Shown here one piece after another: positions 9,277 to 19,751 of a stretch of DNA of 64,000 bases. This stretch comes from Chromatiaceae bacterium (GTDB lineage: Bacteria > Pseudomonadota > Gammaproteobacteria > Chromatiales > Chromatiaceae). Location of the stretch: contig JADKCI010000005.1 of NCBI GenBank assembly GCA_016714645.1, positions 434,001-498,000 of the forward strand, in the 5' to 3' direction. Below the pieces are notes generated by a model, which saw only the letters and a list, made by a program, of their open reading frames with translations, did no database searches and was not told the DNA's origin. Positions within the stretch are counted from its first letter, which is position 1. Each line of letters opens with the position of its first letter. Made by a program: the position numbers and the translations under genes.

Positions 9277-9828
9277 ATGCCCATCGCCCCCGAGGACCAG
9301 GCCCGAATCGAAGAGATCGCCGCGGGTTTCAAGCACATTCTGGATCAGCAGTTCGCCATGCACCTGCGGGTGGCGCGGCGAACTACCTCGGTGGTCCGCT
9401 TCGGCATGATCAGTCTGGCGGTCATCGGGGTGAGCATGTTCCTGCTGCTGCTGACGCTCGCCTATCAGATCAAGCCCATGATCGGCTCCGTCGATACCAT
9501 GAATGGTCATTTCACCCATATTTCGCAAAACATGCTGGTCATGAAGGATGCCATTCTAGAAATGGAATCCAATGTCCGCCCCTTGCCGCTCATGTCCGGG
9601 GAAATGTACCGGATGCAAGGGAGTGTCCGGGAGCTGACCGGCTCCACCAACAGCCTCTCGGTGCGCATGGATAACCTGGATACCAACATGGCCAGTATTG
9701 CCCAAAGCGTCACGCGCATGACCTCCAGCTTTGCCTTCATAAATCAGACGGTCGGCATCATGGGCGCCGACGTTAACCGCATGTCCGGGCCCATGCGGAT
9801 CTTCAACTCGATGACGCCCTTGAAATGA
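9277..9828 (+). CDS. membrane-anchored Met-rich coiled-coil protein, first of a paralogous pair
   Basis: 183 residues. A charged N-terminal helix (1-45) is followed by one strongly hydrophobic helix (about 46-66, MISLAVIGVSMFLLLLTLAYQ), then a long helical region with Met at heptad-like spacing (MNGHFTHISQNMLVMKDAI, MDNLDTNMASI) ending in NRMSGPMRIFNSMTPLK. Predicted inner-membrane protein with a periplasmic helical domain. It shares the C-terminal pattern N-Q-T-x-G-x-M-G-x-[DN]-V-N with the next gene, which it overlaps by ATGA (9825-9828), so the two are translationally coupled paralogues. The ATG at 9277 is chosen because upstream in-frame sequence is Pro/Arg-rich and unlike the domain. Family not recognised. 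Confidence 0.7.
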   Translation: MPIAPEDQARIEEIAAGFKHILDQQFAMHLRVARRTTSVVRFGMISLAVIGVSMFLLLLTLAYQIKPMIGSVDTMNGHFTHISQNMLVMKDAILEMESNVRPLPLMSGEMYRMQGSVRELTGSTNSLSVRMDNLDTNMASIAQSVTRMTSSFAFINQTVGIMGADVNRMSGPMRIFNSMTPLK

Positions 9829-10424
9829 TCCACCAAACCGCTCAACCGCCGACCGCCCAGGGGACGAGCCTGACCGACACGACCCGGATCATCGAGGTTT
9901 TCCACCAGGCCGTCACCGAGGTCGATAACCGGATGACGGAAGAAAACCGCATTGGCACCGGGATCGCTCGGCGCACCATGGGGATCATCCGCGGGGTGCT
10001 GCTGCTGTTGGCCATTCTCGCGGTCATCAATCTCTACCTGATCCAGGATCTGGCGCAAGCCATGCTTGACATGATCAGTACCATGGACCGCATGCAGCAG
10101 CATTTCGCGGCCGTGGATCGTGACATGCGGACCATTACCCAGTCCGTCCTCGGCATGAACGAGCAGGTGCGCAGCCTGCCGCCCATGAAGGATTATCTGG
10201 TACTCATGAACCAGGACATGGCCAACATGAATCACGATGTCCGCTTCATGGATCAAAACCTGGCCACCATGGATCAGCATGTCGCCACCATTACCAACGG
10301 GGTCGGGGAGATGGCCGGACGTTTCGAGCTGCTGAACCAGACCACCCAGGGTATGGGTTATAACGTCAATCAGATGTCCCAGCCCGTCAGGACCCTGGAC
10401 CCCTTCGGTTTCATGGGACGCTGA
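9825..10424 (+). CDS. membrane-anchored Met-rich coiled-coil protein, second of the pair
   Basis: 199 residues, same layout as the preceding protein: soluble N-terminal helix, single transmembrane segment around 54-74 (GIIRGVLLLLAILAVINLYL), then a long amphipathic helix in which Met recurs every three to four residues (MNQDMANMNHDVRFMDQ, LATMDQHVATI), ending LNQTTQGMGYNVNQMSQPVR. The geometry suggests the pair form a hetero-oligomeric membrane coiled coil, somewhat like a receptor stalk without a ligand domain. It is followed after 11 nt by the cyclase-domain gene, so a signalling role is plausible but inferred only from the operon. Confidence 0.7.
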   Translation: MIHQTAQPPTAQGTSLTDTTRIIEVFHQAVTEVDNRMTEENRIGTGIARRTMGIIRGVLLLLAILAVINLYLIQDLAQAMLDMISTMDRMQQHFAAVDRDMRTITQSVLGMNEQVRSLPPMKDYLVLMNQDMANMNHDVRFMDQNLATMDQHVATITNGVGEMAGRFELLNQTTQGMGYNVNQMSQPVRTLDPFGFMGR

Positions 10425-10435
10425 GCGCATCCGAC

Positions 10436-12466
10436 ATGGAACCATCCCCGAGCGAAGCGGATTGGATTCGCCAGATCGAGGGCCTGATCGAGGAAGGTCA
10501 GTGTTTTCTGGCCTACGACCGGTCTGGACAGGCGCGGCGCGATTACCCCGACAGCCGGCGCCTGCGGCTGTTGGCGATCCTGGCCCTGATGCGCAGCGGT
10601 GGCATGCTGGAGGCGCGCAAGATCCTGTGCAAGATGCCCGACGCCCTGGAGGCCCTGGAACCGATCGCGAACCAGGTCCTCGCTACCCTGCGCCAGCACC
10701 TCCCGCCGCTCCTCAAGGAAGCCCGGGACCCGCCAGGGGAGCCCCGCCTCGCGTGGGTCCTGGAACTCGCCACCCACCTGAAGCACCTGGGGGAGAGGAC
10801 CTCGGTCGGAACCCCGGAAGACCTGGGTACCCTGGATCTATGCGCCCGCATCCATGCCGAACTCTGGCGTCACCAAGGCAGCCCCGAGGATCTCCGCAAG
10901 AGCCGGCAGGCCCATCTGCGGGCCTTCCAGGCCCATCGCCAGGCGGGGAACGGTGTCCATGCGGCCCGCCTCTCCTGGTTGCTGGGCGAGACGGAACTGG
11001 CGCGGACCCTGGCGCGCCAGGTGCGGGCCGCCACGACCGGGGCGCGGGAGGAGCTCGGCCCCAAAGACCGGTTTTTCACCCTCGCCCATCAGGCCGAATG
11101 CTGCTTGCTGCTGGCAGAGCCGGCCCTGGCCGAGGACCAGTTCCGACAGGCCTTGAGCGATGGCCAGGTGCATTACGCCTGGGTCGTCGAGGTCCGTAAT
11201 CGCCTCCTCTCGCTCCAGGAAGGGGATTTCCCCGTCCCCGCCGCCCTGATGGAATTGCTGCGCCCGCCGGTCATTCTGATCGGCGGCGGGCACCCCCTCG
11301 ACCTCCCCGGGGCCTCGCCGCCCATTTTCCCGCCCCCCTGCGAGGAGGCGGTCAGGCATGCCATCCAGGAACACCTCGACAAGCTGGGCGCCCACATCGG
11401 TTACAGCTCGGCGAGCGCCGGAACCGAGCTGCTGTTTGTCGAGGCCATGCTGGAGCGGGACGCCGAGGTCCACCTGGTATTGCCCTTCGCCACAGAGGAT
11501 TTCATCCGCGAACGGGTCGCCCCCGCGGGCGCCCGCTGGGAGCGACGCTTTCGGCACGCCCTCAAACTGGTTGCCAGCGTCAACCATGCCACCGAGGAGC
11601 ACTATCTCGGTCACGATTGGCTGTTCCGCTTCAATAATCAGATTATCGACGGTCTCGCCCGCCTGCGCGCCGATCTGTTGGGGACGACCCCGCACCTGCT
11701 GTTGGTCTGGGACTATGCCGCCGAACAGGGGGCCGGGACGGCGGCGGACTTCATGGACCACTGGCCAGACCCAGGCCGCCTGCGGCTGATCGATCTGGAC
11801 GCCGTACGCGCACGCACCCTCGCCGCGACGCCAACCCTGGCCGCCCCGCCGCCCGCCGTCCGCCCTGCCCCACCCAGCGGCCTGCGGCGGGAACCCCAAC
11901 GGGTGCTCAGGACCCTACTGTTCGCCGACCTGGTGGGCTTCAGCAAGCTCCGCGAAGAGGAATTGCCGGGGCTCTGGAGCTACCTGGCCAAGGTCCAGCG
12001 CCGGTTGGATGACATCAGCTCCCCGCCGGATCTGGTGGAAAGCTGGGGCGATGCCCTCTACGTGGTCATGTCCAGCGCCCGCTCCCTCCTGCATCATGCC
12101 TTTGCCCTTCAGGACAGCTTTATCCGCCTCGATCCACGCATCCATGGCCTGCCGGACCACCTGAGCCTGCGCATCGGTCTCCACGCCGGCCCCGTCTATA
12201 CGGGCCAGCACCCCCTGACCGGGCGCCCCATCGTCTATGGGAGTCATGTCTCCCGCACGGCCCGCATCGAGCCGATCACCCTCCCGGGCAATGTCTATGC
12301 CTCGCAACAATTCGTCGCCTTACTGACCGCGGAGGAAGGCGCCCATTGCGCCGAACAGGCCTCGCGGGGCAGACCCTGCTCCCCCTGGTATGCCTGTGAG
12401 TACCTGGGCTATCAGCAACTGGCGAAAAACTACGGTAACACGCCCGTTTATCACCTGCTGCCCTGA
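10436..12466 (+). CDS. TPR/TRAFs-binding-like, SLOG-like and class III nucleotide cyclase protein
   Basis: 676 residues, no transmembrane helix. Residues 1-270 are helical repeats of the TRAFs-binding (DUF4071) type; 315-440 read as a Rossmann-like SLOG domain (IGYSSASAGTELLFVEAML, then HLVLPF); 490-676 are a class III cyclase domain. Metal Asp residues are D498 (LLFADLVGFSKL) and D539 (VESWGDALYVV). The base-selecting position before WGD is Glu535, as in guanylyl cyclases, where adenylyl cyclases have Lys; the ribose-contacting Asn is replaced by Ser in HVSRTARIEP but the transition-state Arg is kept. Activity is therefore likely but base preference is open. It ends an operon with two membrane coiled-coil proteins. 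The ATG lies 11 nt after the preceding stop. Confidence 0.8.
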   Translation: MEPSPSEADWIRQIEGLIEEGQCFLAYDRSGQARRDYPDSRRLRLLAILALMRSGGMLEARKILCKMPDALEALEPIANQVLATLRQHLPPLLKEARDPPGEPRLAWVLELATHLKHLGERTSVGTPEDLGTLDLCARIHAELWRHQGSPEDLRKSRQAHLRAFQAHRQAGNGVHAARLSWLLGETELARTLARQVRAATTGAREELGPKDRFFTLAHQAECCLLLAEPALAEDQFRQALSDGQVHYAWVVEVRNRLLSLQEGDFPVPAALMELLRPPVILIGGGHPLDLPGASPPIFPPPCEEAVRHAIQEHLDKLGAHIGYSSASAGTELLFVEAMLERDAEVHLVLPFATEDFIRERVAPAGARWERRFRHALKLVASVNHATEEHYLGHDWLFRFNNQIIDGLARLRADLLGTTPHLLLVWDYAAEQGAGTAADFMDHWPDPGRLRLIDLDAVRARTLAATPTLAAPPPAVRPAPPSGLRREPQRVLRTLLFADLVGFSKLREEELPGLWSYLAKVQRRLDDISSPPDLVESWGDALYVVMSSARSLLHHAFALQDSFIRLDPRIHGLPDHLSLRIGLHAGPVYTGQHPLTGRPIVYGSHVSRTARIEPITLPGNVYASQQFVALLTAEEGAHCAEQASRGRPCSPWYACEYLGYQQLAKNYGNTPVYHLLP

Positions 12467-12510
12467 CCGGCCGCACCCATGCAGCCCCGATGCGCTCGAG
12501 GGTGCCGCCC

Positions 12511-12539
12511 TTGCACTCCCCAGCCCCCCTCGGTATCTT
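12511..12539 (+). promoter_or_regulatory. sigma-70-like promoter for aspS-nudB
   Basis: TTGCAC (12511-12516), a 17-nt spacer and TATCTT (12534-12539) form a good sigma-70 match 65 nt before the aspS start. No operator or T-box/attenuator is visible in the short leader. Confidence 0.5.
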
Positions 12540-12604
12540 GCAATCCTTTTTCCAGGTCGCCTCGGGCGGCACCCCAGCGGGCACTCACAGCGGAGCCAAA
12601 GCGC

Positions 12605-14379
<1,775 letters not shown>

Positions 14380-14383
<4 letters not shown>

Positions 14384-14895
14384 GACGGGGCGCGCCACCG
14401 CCAAGGCGTGACGCCGGAACCCGGCATCCGACCGCTCCCTTTAAGCGTCCGGAGTCCGTGCTGCTGGTGATCGCCACCTTCGCCGGGGAATTCCTGCTCC
14501 TGCGCCGCACCCGGCCTGCCGGCTTCTGGCAATCCGTGACCGGCAGCCTGGAACCGGGGGAGAACCCCCGCCAGGCCGCCCGACGGGAGCTGTGGGAGGA
14601 GACGGGGTTGAGCCTGCCGGAAGCGGCCCTGCTCGATCTGAATCATCGGGAGCGCTTCCCCATCCTCCCTGCCTGGCGGGAACGCTATGCCCCCCAGGTC
14701 CATGACAACCTGGAGCACTGGTTCGCCCTGGTGCTGCCCCTGCGGCGACTGATCCGCCTCAACCCCGGCGAGCACCAGGAGGTCTGCTGGCTGCCCGCCT
14801 CCGGGGCCGCCGGCCTGGCCAGGTCCTGGACCAATCGCCAGGCCATCCGGCTGCTGGCGAGCCTGCTGGCGGGGGCGCCAATGGCTTGGCGCTAG
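14380..14895 (+). CDS. nudB: dihydroneopterin triphosphate diphosphatase (Nudix)
   Basis: Hydrolyses 7,8-dihydroneopterin triphosphate in folate synthesis. The Nudix box is complete (GSLEPGENPRQAARRELWEETG) and flanking segments FWQSVTG, RYAPQVHDNLEHWFAL and SWTNRQAI match NudB, which commonly follows aspS in gammaproteobacteria. There is no ATG before the conserved FKRPESVLLV; the frame begins with TTG at 14380 overlapping the aspS stop (TTGA), giving 171 residues, so coupling to aspS is the favoured start. GTG at 14458 is the alternative but would cut off the FKRP strand. Confidence 0.85.
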
Positions 14896-14913
14896 ATCGG
14901 GAGGGGTGACACC

Positions 14914-15885
14914 TCAGGCAGCGGCGACCGACTCCAGCTCTAGCGCATCGATCAGGGCGCCACTCTTCCACCAGGGATGGCGGGCCTCGGTAAACTCGTT
15001 CCAGAAACCGTCGAAGCGCCCCAGGGAGTGGAAGAAGTCACAGGTCCGCCAGCCGATGAGACCGCCCGCGTAAACCAGGATCTCATGATTGCTTTCCTCG
15101 GCGAGGATGGTGTCCAGGACATGCCGGGTGACCGAGACATCGTTCATGAGACCCAGCAAATCCTGAATGCCCTTCATGTGGGCGATGAAACTATCCATGC
15201 CATTGAACAGGGGGCGGAAGAACTCGGCGGCGTAACGCAGCTTCTTGCACTCGATGCGTAGTTGGTGCATTGCCGCGGCGTTGTTACGGTCCACATGGCT
15301 ACCCACCAGGAGGACCTGACGCTCCTGCTTGTCGAGGAGGGCACGGGCAAAAGGGACCAGTTTGCTGTCCTGAAGATTACGCGGTTTGCGCTGCTTCTCC
15401 ACCGTGCCTTCCCAGCGGCGATGGGCATACCAGTCGTGAAAGCCTTCCTTGAATTGGCGATAGCGTTTGCTCTCGAGCATGGGCTCGACCTGTTCCTGGT
15501 AGGCACGGGCCCGCCGCAACCGGGCCACGCGATCCAGGCCCTCCGCCCCCGGGAGGGGTAGATGGGGGGCGGCATGCGTCAGTCCCTCGTCGATAAAGAC
15601 ATCCAGGTCCCGCGCCAGTCCCAGTTCGCCGACGATCCACCGCATCTCCTCGGACCAGGGCTTGCTGGCCTCTTTTGGAATGGCGGCGCGGAAGAGCGAC
15701 AGGGCCGAACGCAGGCGCCGGATGGCCACGCGCATCTGATGGACGCCCTCGATGTCTTCCCAGTTCTTGGCCTTGTCCTCCCACGCGACGATAAATTCAT
15801 AGTTGTGCGCCATGATGGTGGCAAAGGCCTTGCTGACGTTTTGGCTCGGCGTGACGGGAGCGGATGATTTGATAATGCTCGACAT
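14914..15885 (-). CDS. CHAD domain protein
   Basis: 323-residue soluble helical protein. Two CHAD halves are visible, each with the conserved His/basic pattern: VHQMRVAIRRLRSALSLF near residue 49-66 and MHQLRIECKKLRYAAEFF near 210-227. CHAD domains bind inorganic polyphosphate through these basic helices and often localise to polyphosphate granules. No CYTH domain is fused or adjacent, so a purely binding role is more likely than tripolyphosphatase activity. It is convergent with nudB and lies just downstream of glnS on the same strand. Confidence 0.9.
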   Translation of the reverse strand: MSSIIKSSAPVTPSQNVSKAFATIMAHNYEFIVAWEDKAKNWEDIEGVHQMRVAIRRLRSALSLFRAAIPKEASKPWSEEMRWIVGELGLARDLDVFIDEGLTHAAPHLPLPGAEGLDRVARLRRARAYQEQVEPMLESKRYRQFKEGFHDWYAHRRWEGTVEKQRKPRNLQDSKLVPFARALLDKQERQVLLVGSHVDRNNAAAMHQLRIECKKLRYAAEFFRPLFNGMDSFIAHMKGIQDLLGLMNDVSVTRHVLDTILAEESNHEILVYAGGLIGWRTCDFFHSLGRFDGFWNEFTEARHPWWKSGALIDALELESVAAA

Positions 15886-15924
15886 GAGGCCTCGGTCTCC
15901 GAAGTTCAGCGATATTGTTATGAA

Positions 15925-17613
15925 TTAGCGGCCCTGGCCGGTCCAGGTATCCCGCAGCCCCACGGTGCGGTTGAGGATCAACCGATCGCGACGGGAATCG
16001 CGATCGACGACGAAATACCCCTCGCGCTCGAACTGGAAGCGATCGCCCGGCGCCGCCGCCAGGAGCGCGGGCTCGACCAGGCAGCCGGTGAGGGTGCGCA
16101 GGGAGTCCGGGTTGATGTCGTTGAGAAAATCGCGGCCGCCGGCACCCGGATGGGGCACGGCGCAGAGGCGGTCATAGAGGCGCACCTCGGCGGCCACCGC
16201 TATGGCGGCGGGCACCCAGTGGATGACGCCCTTGACCTTGCGGCCCTCCGGATTGCGGCCCAGGGTCGCGGCATCGTGACGGCAACGCAGCTCGATGACC
16301 TCGCCCGCGGCGTCCTTGATGACCTGGTCGCAGCGGATGACGTAGGCCCCGCGCAACCGAACCTCCCCGCCGGGGACCAGGCGCTTGAAGCCCTTGGGCG
16401 GGTCCTCGGCGAAATCGGCCTGATCGATATAGAGCTCGCGGCCAAAGCTCAGGGCGCGGACGCCGCGCATCTCGTCCTTGGGGTGATTGGCCAGTTCGAT
16501 GGTCTCCTCCCGATCCGCAGGATAGTCCCCGATCACCACCTTGAGGGGGTGCAGCACCGCCAGGCGACGGTCGCTGGTGGCGTCCAGGTCCTCGCGGATG
16601 GTGTTCTCCAGCAGGGACATCTCCACCAGATTGTCGGACTTGGTAATGCCGATGCGGTCGCAGAAGGCGCGAATGGCGGCGGGGGTATAGCCCCGGCGGC
16701 GGAGACCCGCGAGGGTGGGCAGGCGCGGGTCGTCCCAGCCCTCGACGTGGCCCTCGCTCACCAGTTGGGTGAGGAGGCGCTTGCTCATCACCGTGTACTC
16801 CAGGTTGAGGCGGGAGAACTCGATCTGGCGCGGCTGGCAGGGCAGGTCCAGGTTTTCGATCACCCAGTCGTAGAGGGGGCGATGGTCCTCGAACTCCAGG
16901 GTGCAGAGGGAATGGGTGATGCCTTCCAGGGCGTCGGAAATGGGATGGGTGTAGTCGTACATGGGGTAGAGACACCACTGACTGCCGGTCTGGTGGTGGG
17001 TCACCCCGTGCTTGATGCGGTAGAGGACCGGATCGCGCAGATTGATGTTGGGCGAGGCCATATCGATCTTGGCGCGCAGGGTGCGGGCGCCGTCCGGGAA
17101 CTCGCCGGCGCGCATGCGGGCAAAGAGGTCCAGGTTTTCCTCTCGGGTACGATCGCGGTAGGGGCTGTCCTGGCCCGGCTCGGTCAAGGTGCCGCGGTAG
17201 ACGCGGGTCTGCTCGGCATCCAGGTCGCAGACATAGGCCAGGCCCTTGCGGATCAGGTCCACGGCGAAGTCGTGGAGCTGCTGAAAGTAGTCCGAGGCAA
17301 AGAAGGTCCGCTCGCCCCAGTCATAGCCCAACCAGCGCACGTCCGCCTCGATGGCCGCGACGAACTCCAGGTTCTCCTTGAGGGGGTTGGTGTCATCGAA
17401 ACGCAGATTGCAATGACCCGGATAGTCCAGCGCCAAGCCAAAATTCAGGACGATGGACTTGGCATGACCAATGTGCAGATAGCCGTTGGGCTCCGGCGGG
17501 AAGCGCGTGAGGATACGCGAATGTTTACCACTGGCCAGATCCTGCTCGATGATCTGGCGAATGAAATTGGTTTTCCCCGGGGCGGTCAGGGTGGAGTTCT
17601 GGGTATCGGACAT
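15925..17613 (-). CDS. glnS: glutaminyl-tRNA synthetase
   Basis: Class I synthetase of 562 residues attaching Gln to tRNA-Gln. The HIGH signature is in PPEPNGYLHIGHAKS (about residues 41-55), the KMSKS-equivalent is YTVMSKRLLTQLV, and the two C-terminal anticodon-binding beta barrels end with FQFEREGYFVVDRDS. Length matches E. coli GlnS. Its presence means tRNA-Gln does not depend solely on the amidotransferase route. The start ATG at 17613 opens a 40-residue leader before the catalytic fold, typical for the family. Confidence 0.97.
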   Translation of the reverse strand: MSDTQNSTLTAPGKTNFIRQIIEQDLASGKHSRILTRFPPEPNGYLHIGHAKSIVLNFGLALDYPGHCNLRFDDTNPLKENLEFVAAIEADVRWLGYDWGERTFFASDYFQQLHDFAVDLIRKGLAYVCDLDAEQTRVYRGTLTEPGQDSPYRDRTREENLDLFARMRAGEFPDGARTLRAKIDMASPNINLRDPVLYRIKHGVTHHQTGSQWCLYPMYDYTHPISDALEGITHSLCTLEFEDHRPLYDWVIENLDLPCQPRQIEFSRLNLEYTVMSKRLLTQLVSEGHVEGWDDPRLPTLAGLRRRGYTPAAIRAFCDRIGITKSDNLVEMSLLENTIREDLDATSDRRLAVLHPLKVVIGDYPADREETIELANHPKDEMRGVRALSFGRELYIDQADFAEDPPKGFKRLVPGGEVRLRGAYVIRCDQVIKDAAGEVIELRCRHDAATLGRNPEGRKVKGVIHWVPAAIAVAAEVRLYDRLCAVPHPGAGGRDFLNDINPDSLRTLTGCLVEPALLAAAPGDRFQFEREGYFVVDRDSRRDRLILNRTVGLRDTWTGQGR

Positions 17614-17755
17614 AGGATTGGGATCACGAAGACGAAGGGAGGCCCAAGTGCCTCCACAAAAATATCAAGGCTGGAAGGATACCTGGATTCGGGTATCGAC
17701 AGCCACCTTTTTGATTTCATCGGATCGCTAGGTTATTCAGGCTCTTGACCCGCGC

Positions 17756-18715
17756 TTAGTGGCCTGACGGGTAGCGCGCCCGCTGGGTGGCCTGCTCCCA
17801 GGCTTGCCGCAGGGTTGCCGCCGCGACTTCCGGCTGTTCGGCGCCGGTGATGGCGCGGACCACGGCGAAGGAACCGACGCCGGCACGCGCGATGTCGGGT
17901 AGTTGCGCCGCGGCGATGCCGCCGATCGCCACCAGCGAGCGGTCACGCAGCAGGCGGGCGTAGGCCCCCAGCCGGGCGCTGCCTTGGGGTGGGGTGGCCA
18001 TGGCCTTGAGCGTGGTCGGATACACGGCGCCGAGGGCCAGGTAGCTCGGGCCGAGGGTGTCGGCGCGCAGCATCTCGGCATAGCCATGGGTGCTTAGGCC
18101 CAGGCGGAGGCCGGCCTCGCGTATCTCCCCGACCTCGGTGGGGCCCAGGTTATCCAGGTCTTCCTGGCCCAGATGCACGCCGTAGGCCCCGGCGGCGATG
18201 GCCTCGCGCCAATGGTCGTTGATGAACAGCAGGCTGTCGGTGCCCTGGACCGCGGCCACCGCGGCCTGGATCTCGGCGCGCAGGGCGGCGGCATCGCCGG
18301 ATTTGTAGCGCAGTTGCAGGGTGGACACACCGGCGCGTGCCAGGCGGCCAACCCAGTCGGCACTGGGCAGCACGGCATAAAGGCCCAGGGCTTGCGGGCA
18401 GGGCGCGAAGGCGGGCGAGCGCGGACTGGGGCTCATGCCGAAGTCGGCCGGATCGACCGGCCAGACCTCCGGGTCGAAGTGGCCGGTGCGCGCGCTCTGG
18501 CGGTGCCAGGCACGCGCCAGACAGGCGGCGTCGGCGGGGATGAAGCCGAGCCGGCGGGCGGCGGCAAAAGTGATACCGTAGGGGCTGTCCTCGTCGGGCA
18601 GGGCCTGGGGATCGGCCTGGATGGCCAGACCGAGCGCCGCGTGCCGCTCGACCAGGGTGAGGGTCAGATCTAGCGCACGCGGCAGGGCGGGAGCGGACAT
18701 GGCCGGATCAGGCAT
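17756..18715 (-). CDS. thiE: thiamine-phosphate synthase with N-terminal extension
   Basis: Joins the HMP-pyrophosphate and thiazole phosphate moieties of thiamine. The synthase barrel begins near residue 109 (LGLYAVLPSADWVGRL) with LQLRYK, LFINDHWREAIAAGAYGVHLGQEDL, LGLSTHG and SLVAIGGI at the expected places. About 108 residues precede it, ending in WPVDPADFG and PAFAPCP; similar extensions, apparently relics of a kinase-like part, are known in some beta- and gammaproteobacterial ThiE proteins. The ATG at 18715 overlaps the thiG stop (ATGCCTGA), favouring it over an upstream ATG at 18760. Last gene of thiO-thiS-thiG-thiE. Confidence 0.9.
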   Translation of the reverse strand: MPDPAMSAPALPRALDLTLTLVERHAALGLAIQADPQALPDEDSPYGITFAAARRLGFIPADAACLARAWHRQSARTGHFDPEVWPVDPADFGMSPSPRSPAFAPCPQALGLYAVLPSADWVGRLARAGVSTLQLRYKSGDAAALRAEIQAAVAAVQGTDSLLFINDHWREAIAAGAYGVHLGQEDLDNLGPTEVGEIREAGLRLGLSTHGYAEMLRADTLGPSYLALGAVYPTTLKAMATPPQGSARLGAYARLLRDRSLVAIGGIAAAQLPDIARAGVGSFAVVRAITGAEQPEVAAATLRQAWEQATQRARYPSGH

Positions 18716-19517
18716 GGTGCCAGAAGGGGGTACCCAACACCGGGGTACTGGGCTGGGCAACCTCCTGGGCCGTCATGGCCCCGGACAGGAAGGCGCCGCG
18801 GCCGGCGCGCACCGCATCGGCAAAGGCCCCGGCCATGGCTACCGGCTCCCGCGCCAGGGCCACCGCGGTATTGAGCAGCACGGCGTCGAAGCCCCATTCC
18901 ATCACCTGGCAGGCGTGCGAGGGCAGACCCAGCCCGGCGTCGACGATCAAGGGCACGCTCAGGCGCTCGCGCAGGGTGCGCAAGGCGTAGGGGTTGATGG
19001 GGCCCTTGCCGGTGCCGATGGGCGCGGCCCAGGGCATGACGGCCTGGCAGCCGACATCGACCAGGCGCTGGCACAGCACCAGGTCGTCGGTGCTGTAGGG
19101 CAGCACCTTGAAGCCGCTCTTGATCAGTTGCGCGGCGGCCTCGACCAGATTGAGGGTGTCGGGCTGCAGGCTGTAGTCGTCGCCGATCACCTCCAGCTTG
19201 ATCCAATCGGTCTCGAAGACCTCCCGCGCCATCTCGGCGGTGGTGATGGCCTCCCGGGGGCTGTGGCAGCCGGCGGTATTGGGCAGCACCGGCACCCGCA
19301 ATTTGCGCAGCAGGGGCCAGAAGCCCTGGTTGGGATCGAGACCGCTGGCGCCCTGGCGCCGCAGCGAGGCCGTCAGCAGGCAGGGTTGGGCCCGGCCGAC
19401 GGCCAACTCCAGCACGGCGGGCGAGGGATAGCGGGCGGTACCGAGCAGTAGGCGGCTAGCAAAGCTTTCGCCATACAGCAGCAGGGGATCGGCTTGAGGG
19501 GCGGGGGCAAGGGTCAT
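18708..19517 (-). CDS. thiG: thiazole synthase
   Basis: Forms the thiazole phosphate ring from deoxyxylulose phosphate, dehydroglycine and ThiS thiocarboxylate. The 269-residue TIM barrel carries FASRLLLGTARYPS at the N-terminus, the Schiff-base Lys in DWIKLEVIGDD, the PNTAGC segment, VMPWAAPIGTGKG and IVDAGLGLPSHA. It lies between thiS and thiE; with a glycine oxidase upstream this is the ThiO-dependent (oxygen-using) route to dehydroglycine instead of the ThiH route. Confidence 0.96.
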   Translation of the reverse strand: MTLAPAPQADPLLLYGESFASRLLLGTARYPSPAVLELAVGRAQPCLLTASLRRQGASGLDPNQGFWPLLRKLRVPVLPNTAGCHSPREAITTAEMAREVFETDWIKLEVIGDDYSLQPDTLNLVEAAAQLIKSGFKVLPYSTDDLVLCQRLVDVGCQAVMPWAAPIGTGKGPINPYALRTLRERLSVPLIVDAGLGLPSHACQVMEWGFDAVLLNTAVALAREPVAMAGAFADAVRAGRGAFLSGAMTAQEVAQPSTPVLGTPFWHHA

Positions 19518-19549
19518 GGCATGGCCTGTGGGGTGGGGCGCCGCGGCGT

Positions 19550-19747
19550 TCAGCCGCCGGATACGGGCGCGATGATTTCGATGTGATCGCCCTCCGCCAG
19601 GGGCGTCTGGGCATGGCGGCCGCGAGGCACGAAGTTCAGGTTGAGGGCGGCGGCATAGGGCTCGTTGGCCGCGACGGCCTGGATGGCGTCGGCCAGGGTG
19701 GCGTTGTCGGCGAGTTCGCAGGGGGTCTGGTTGATGAGCACGCGCAT
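19550..19747 (-). CDS. thiS: sulfur carrier protein ThiS
   Basis: 65-residue ubiquitin-like carrier that holds sulfur as a C-terminal thiocarboxylate for ThiG. It begins MRVLINQTPCEL, has the central FVPRGRHAQTPLAEGD turn and ends with the diagnostic IIAPVSGG, where the terminal Gly-Gly is adenylated by ThiF. ThiF is not encoded nearby; a shared MoeB-type enzyme elsewhere is the usual solution. Four nucleotides separate it from thiO. Confidence 0.96.
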   Translation of the reverse strand: MRVLINQTPCELADNATLADAIQAVAANEPYAAALNLNFVPRGRHAQTPLAEGDHIEIIAPVSGG

Positions 19748-19751
19748 AGGT

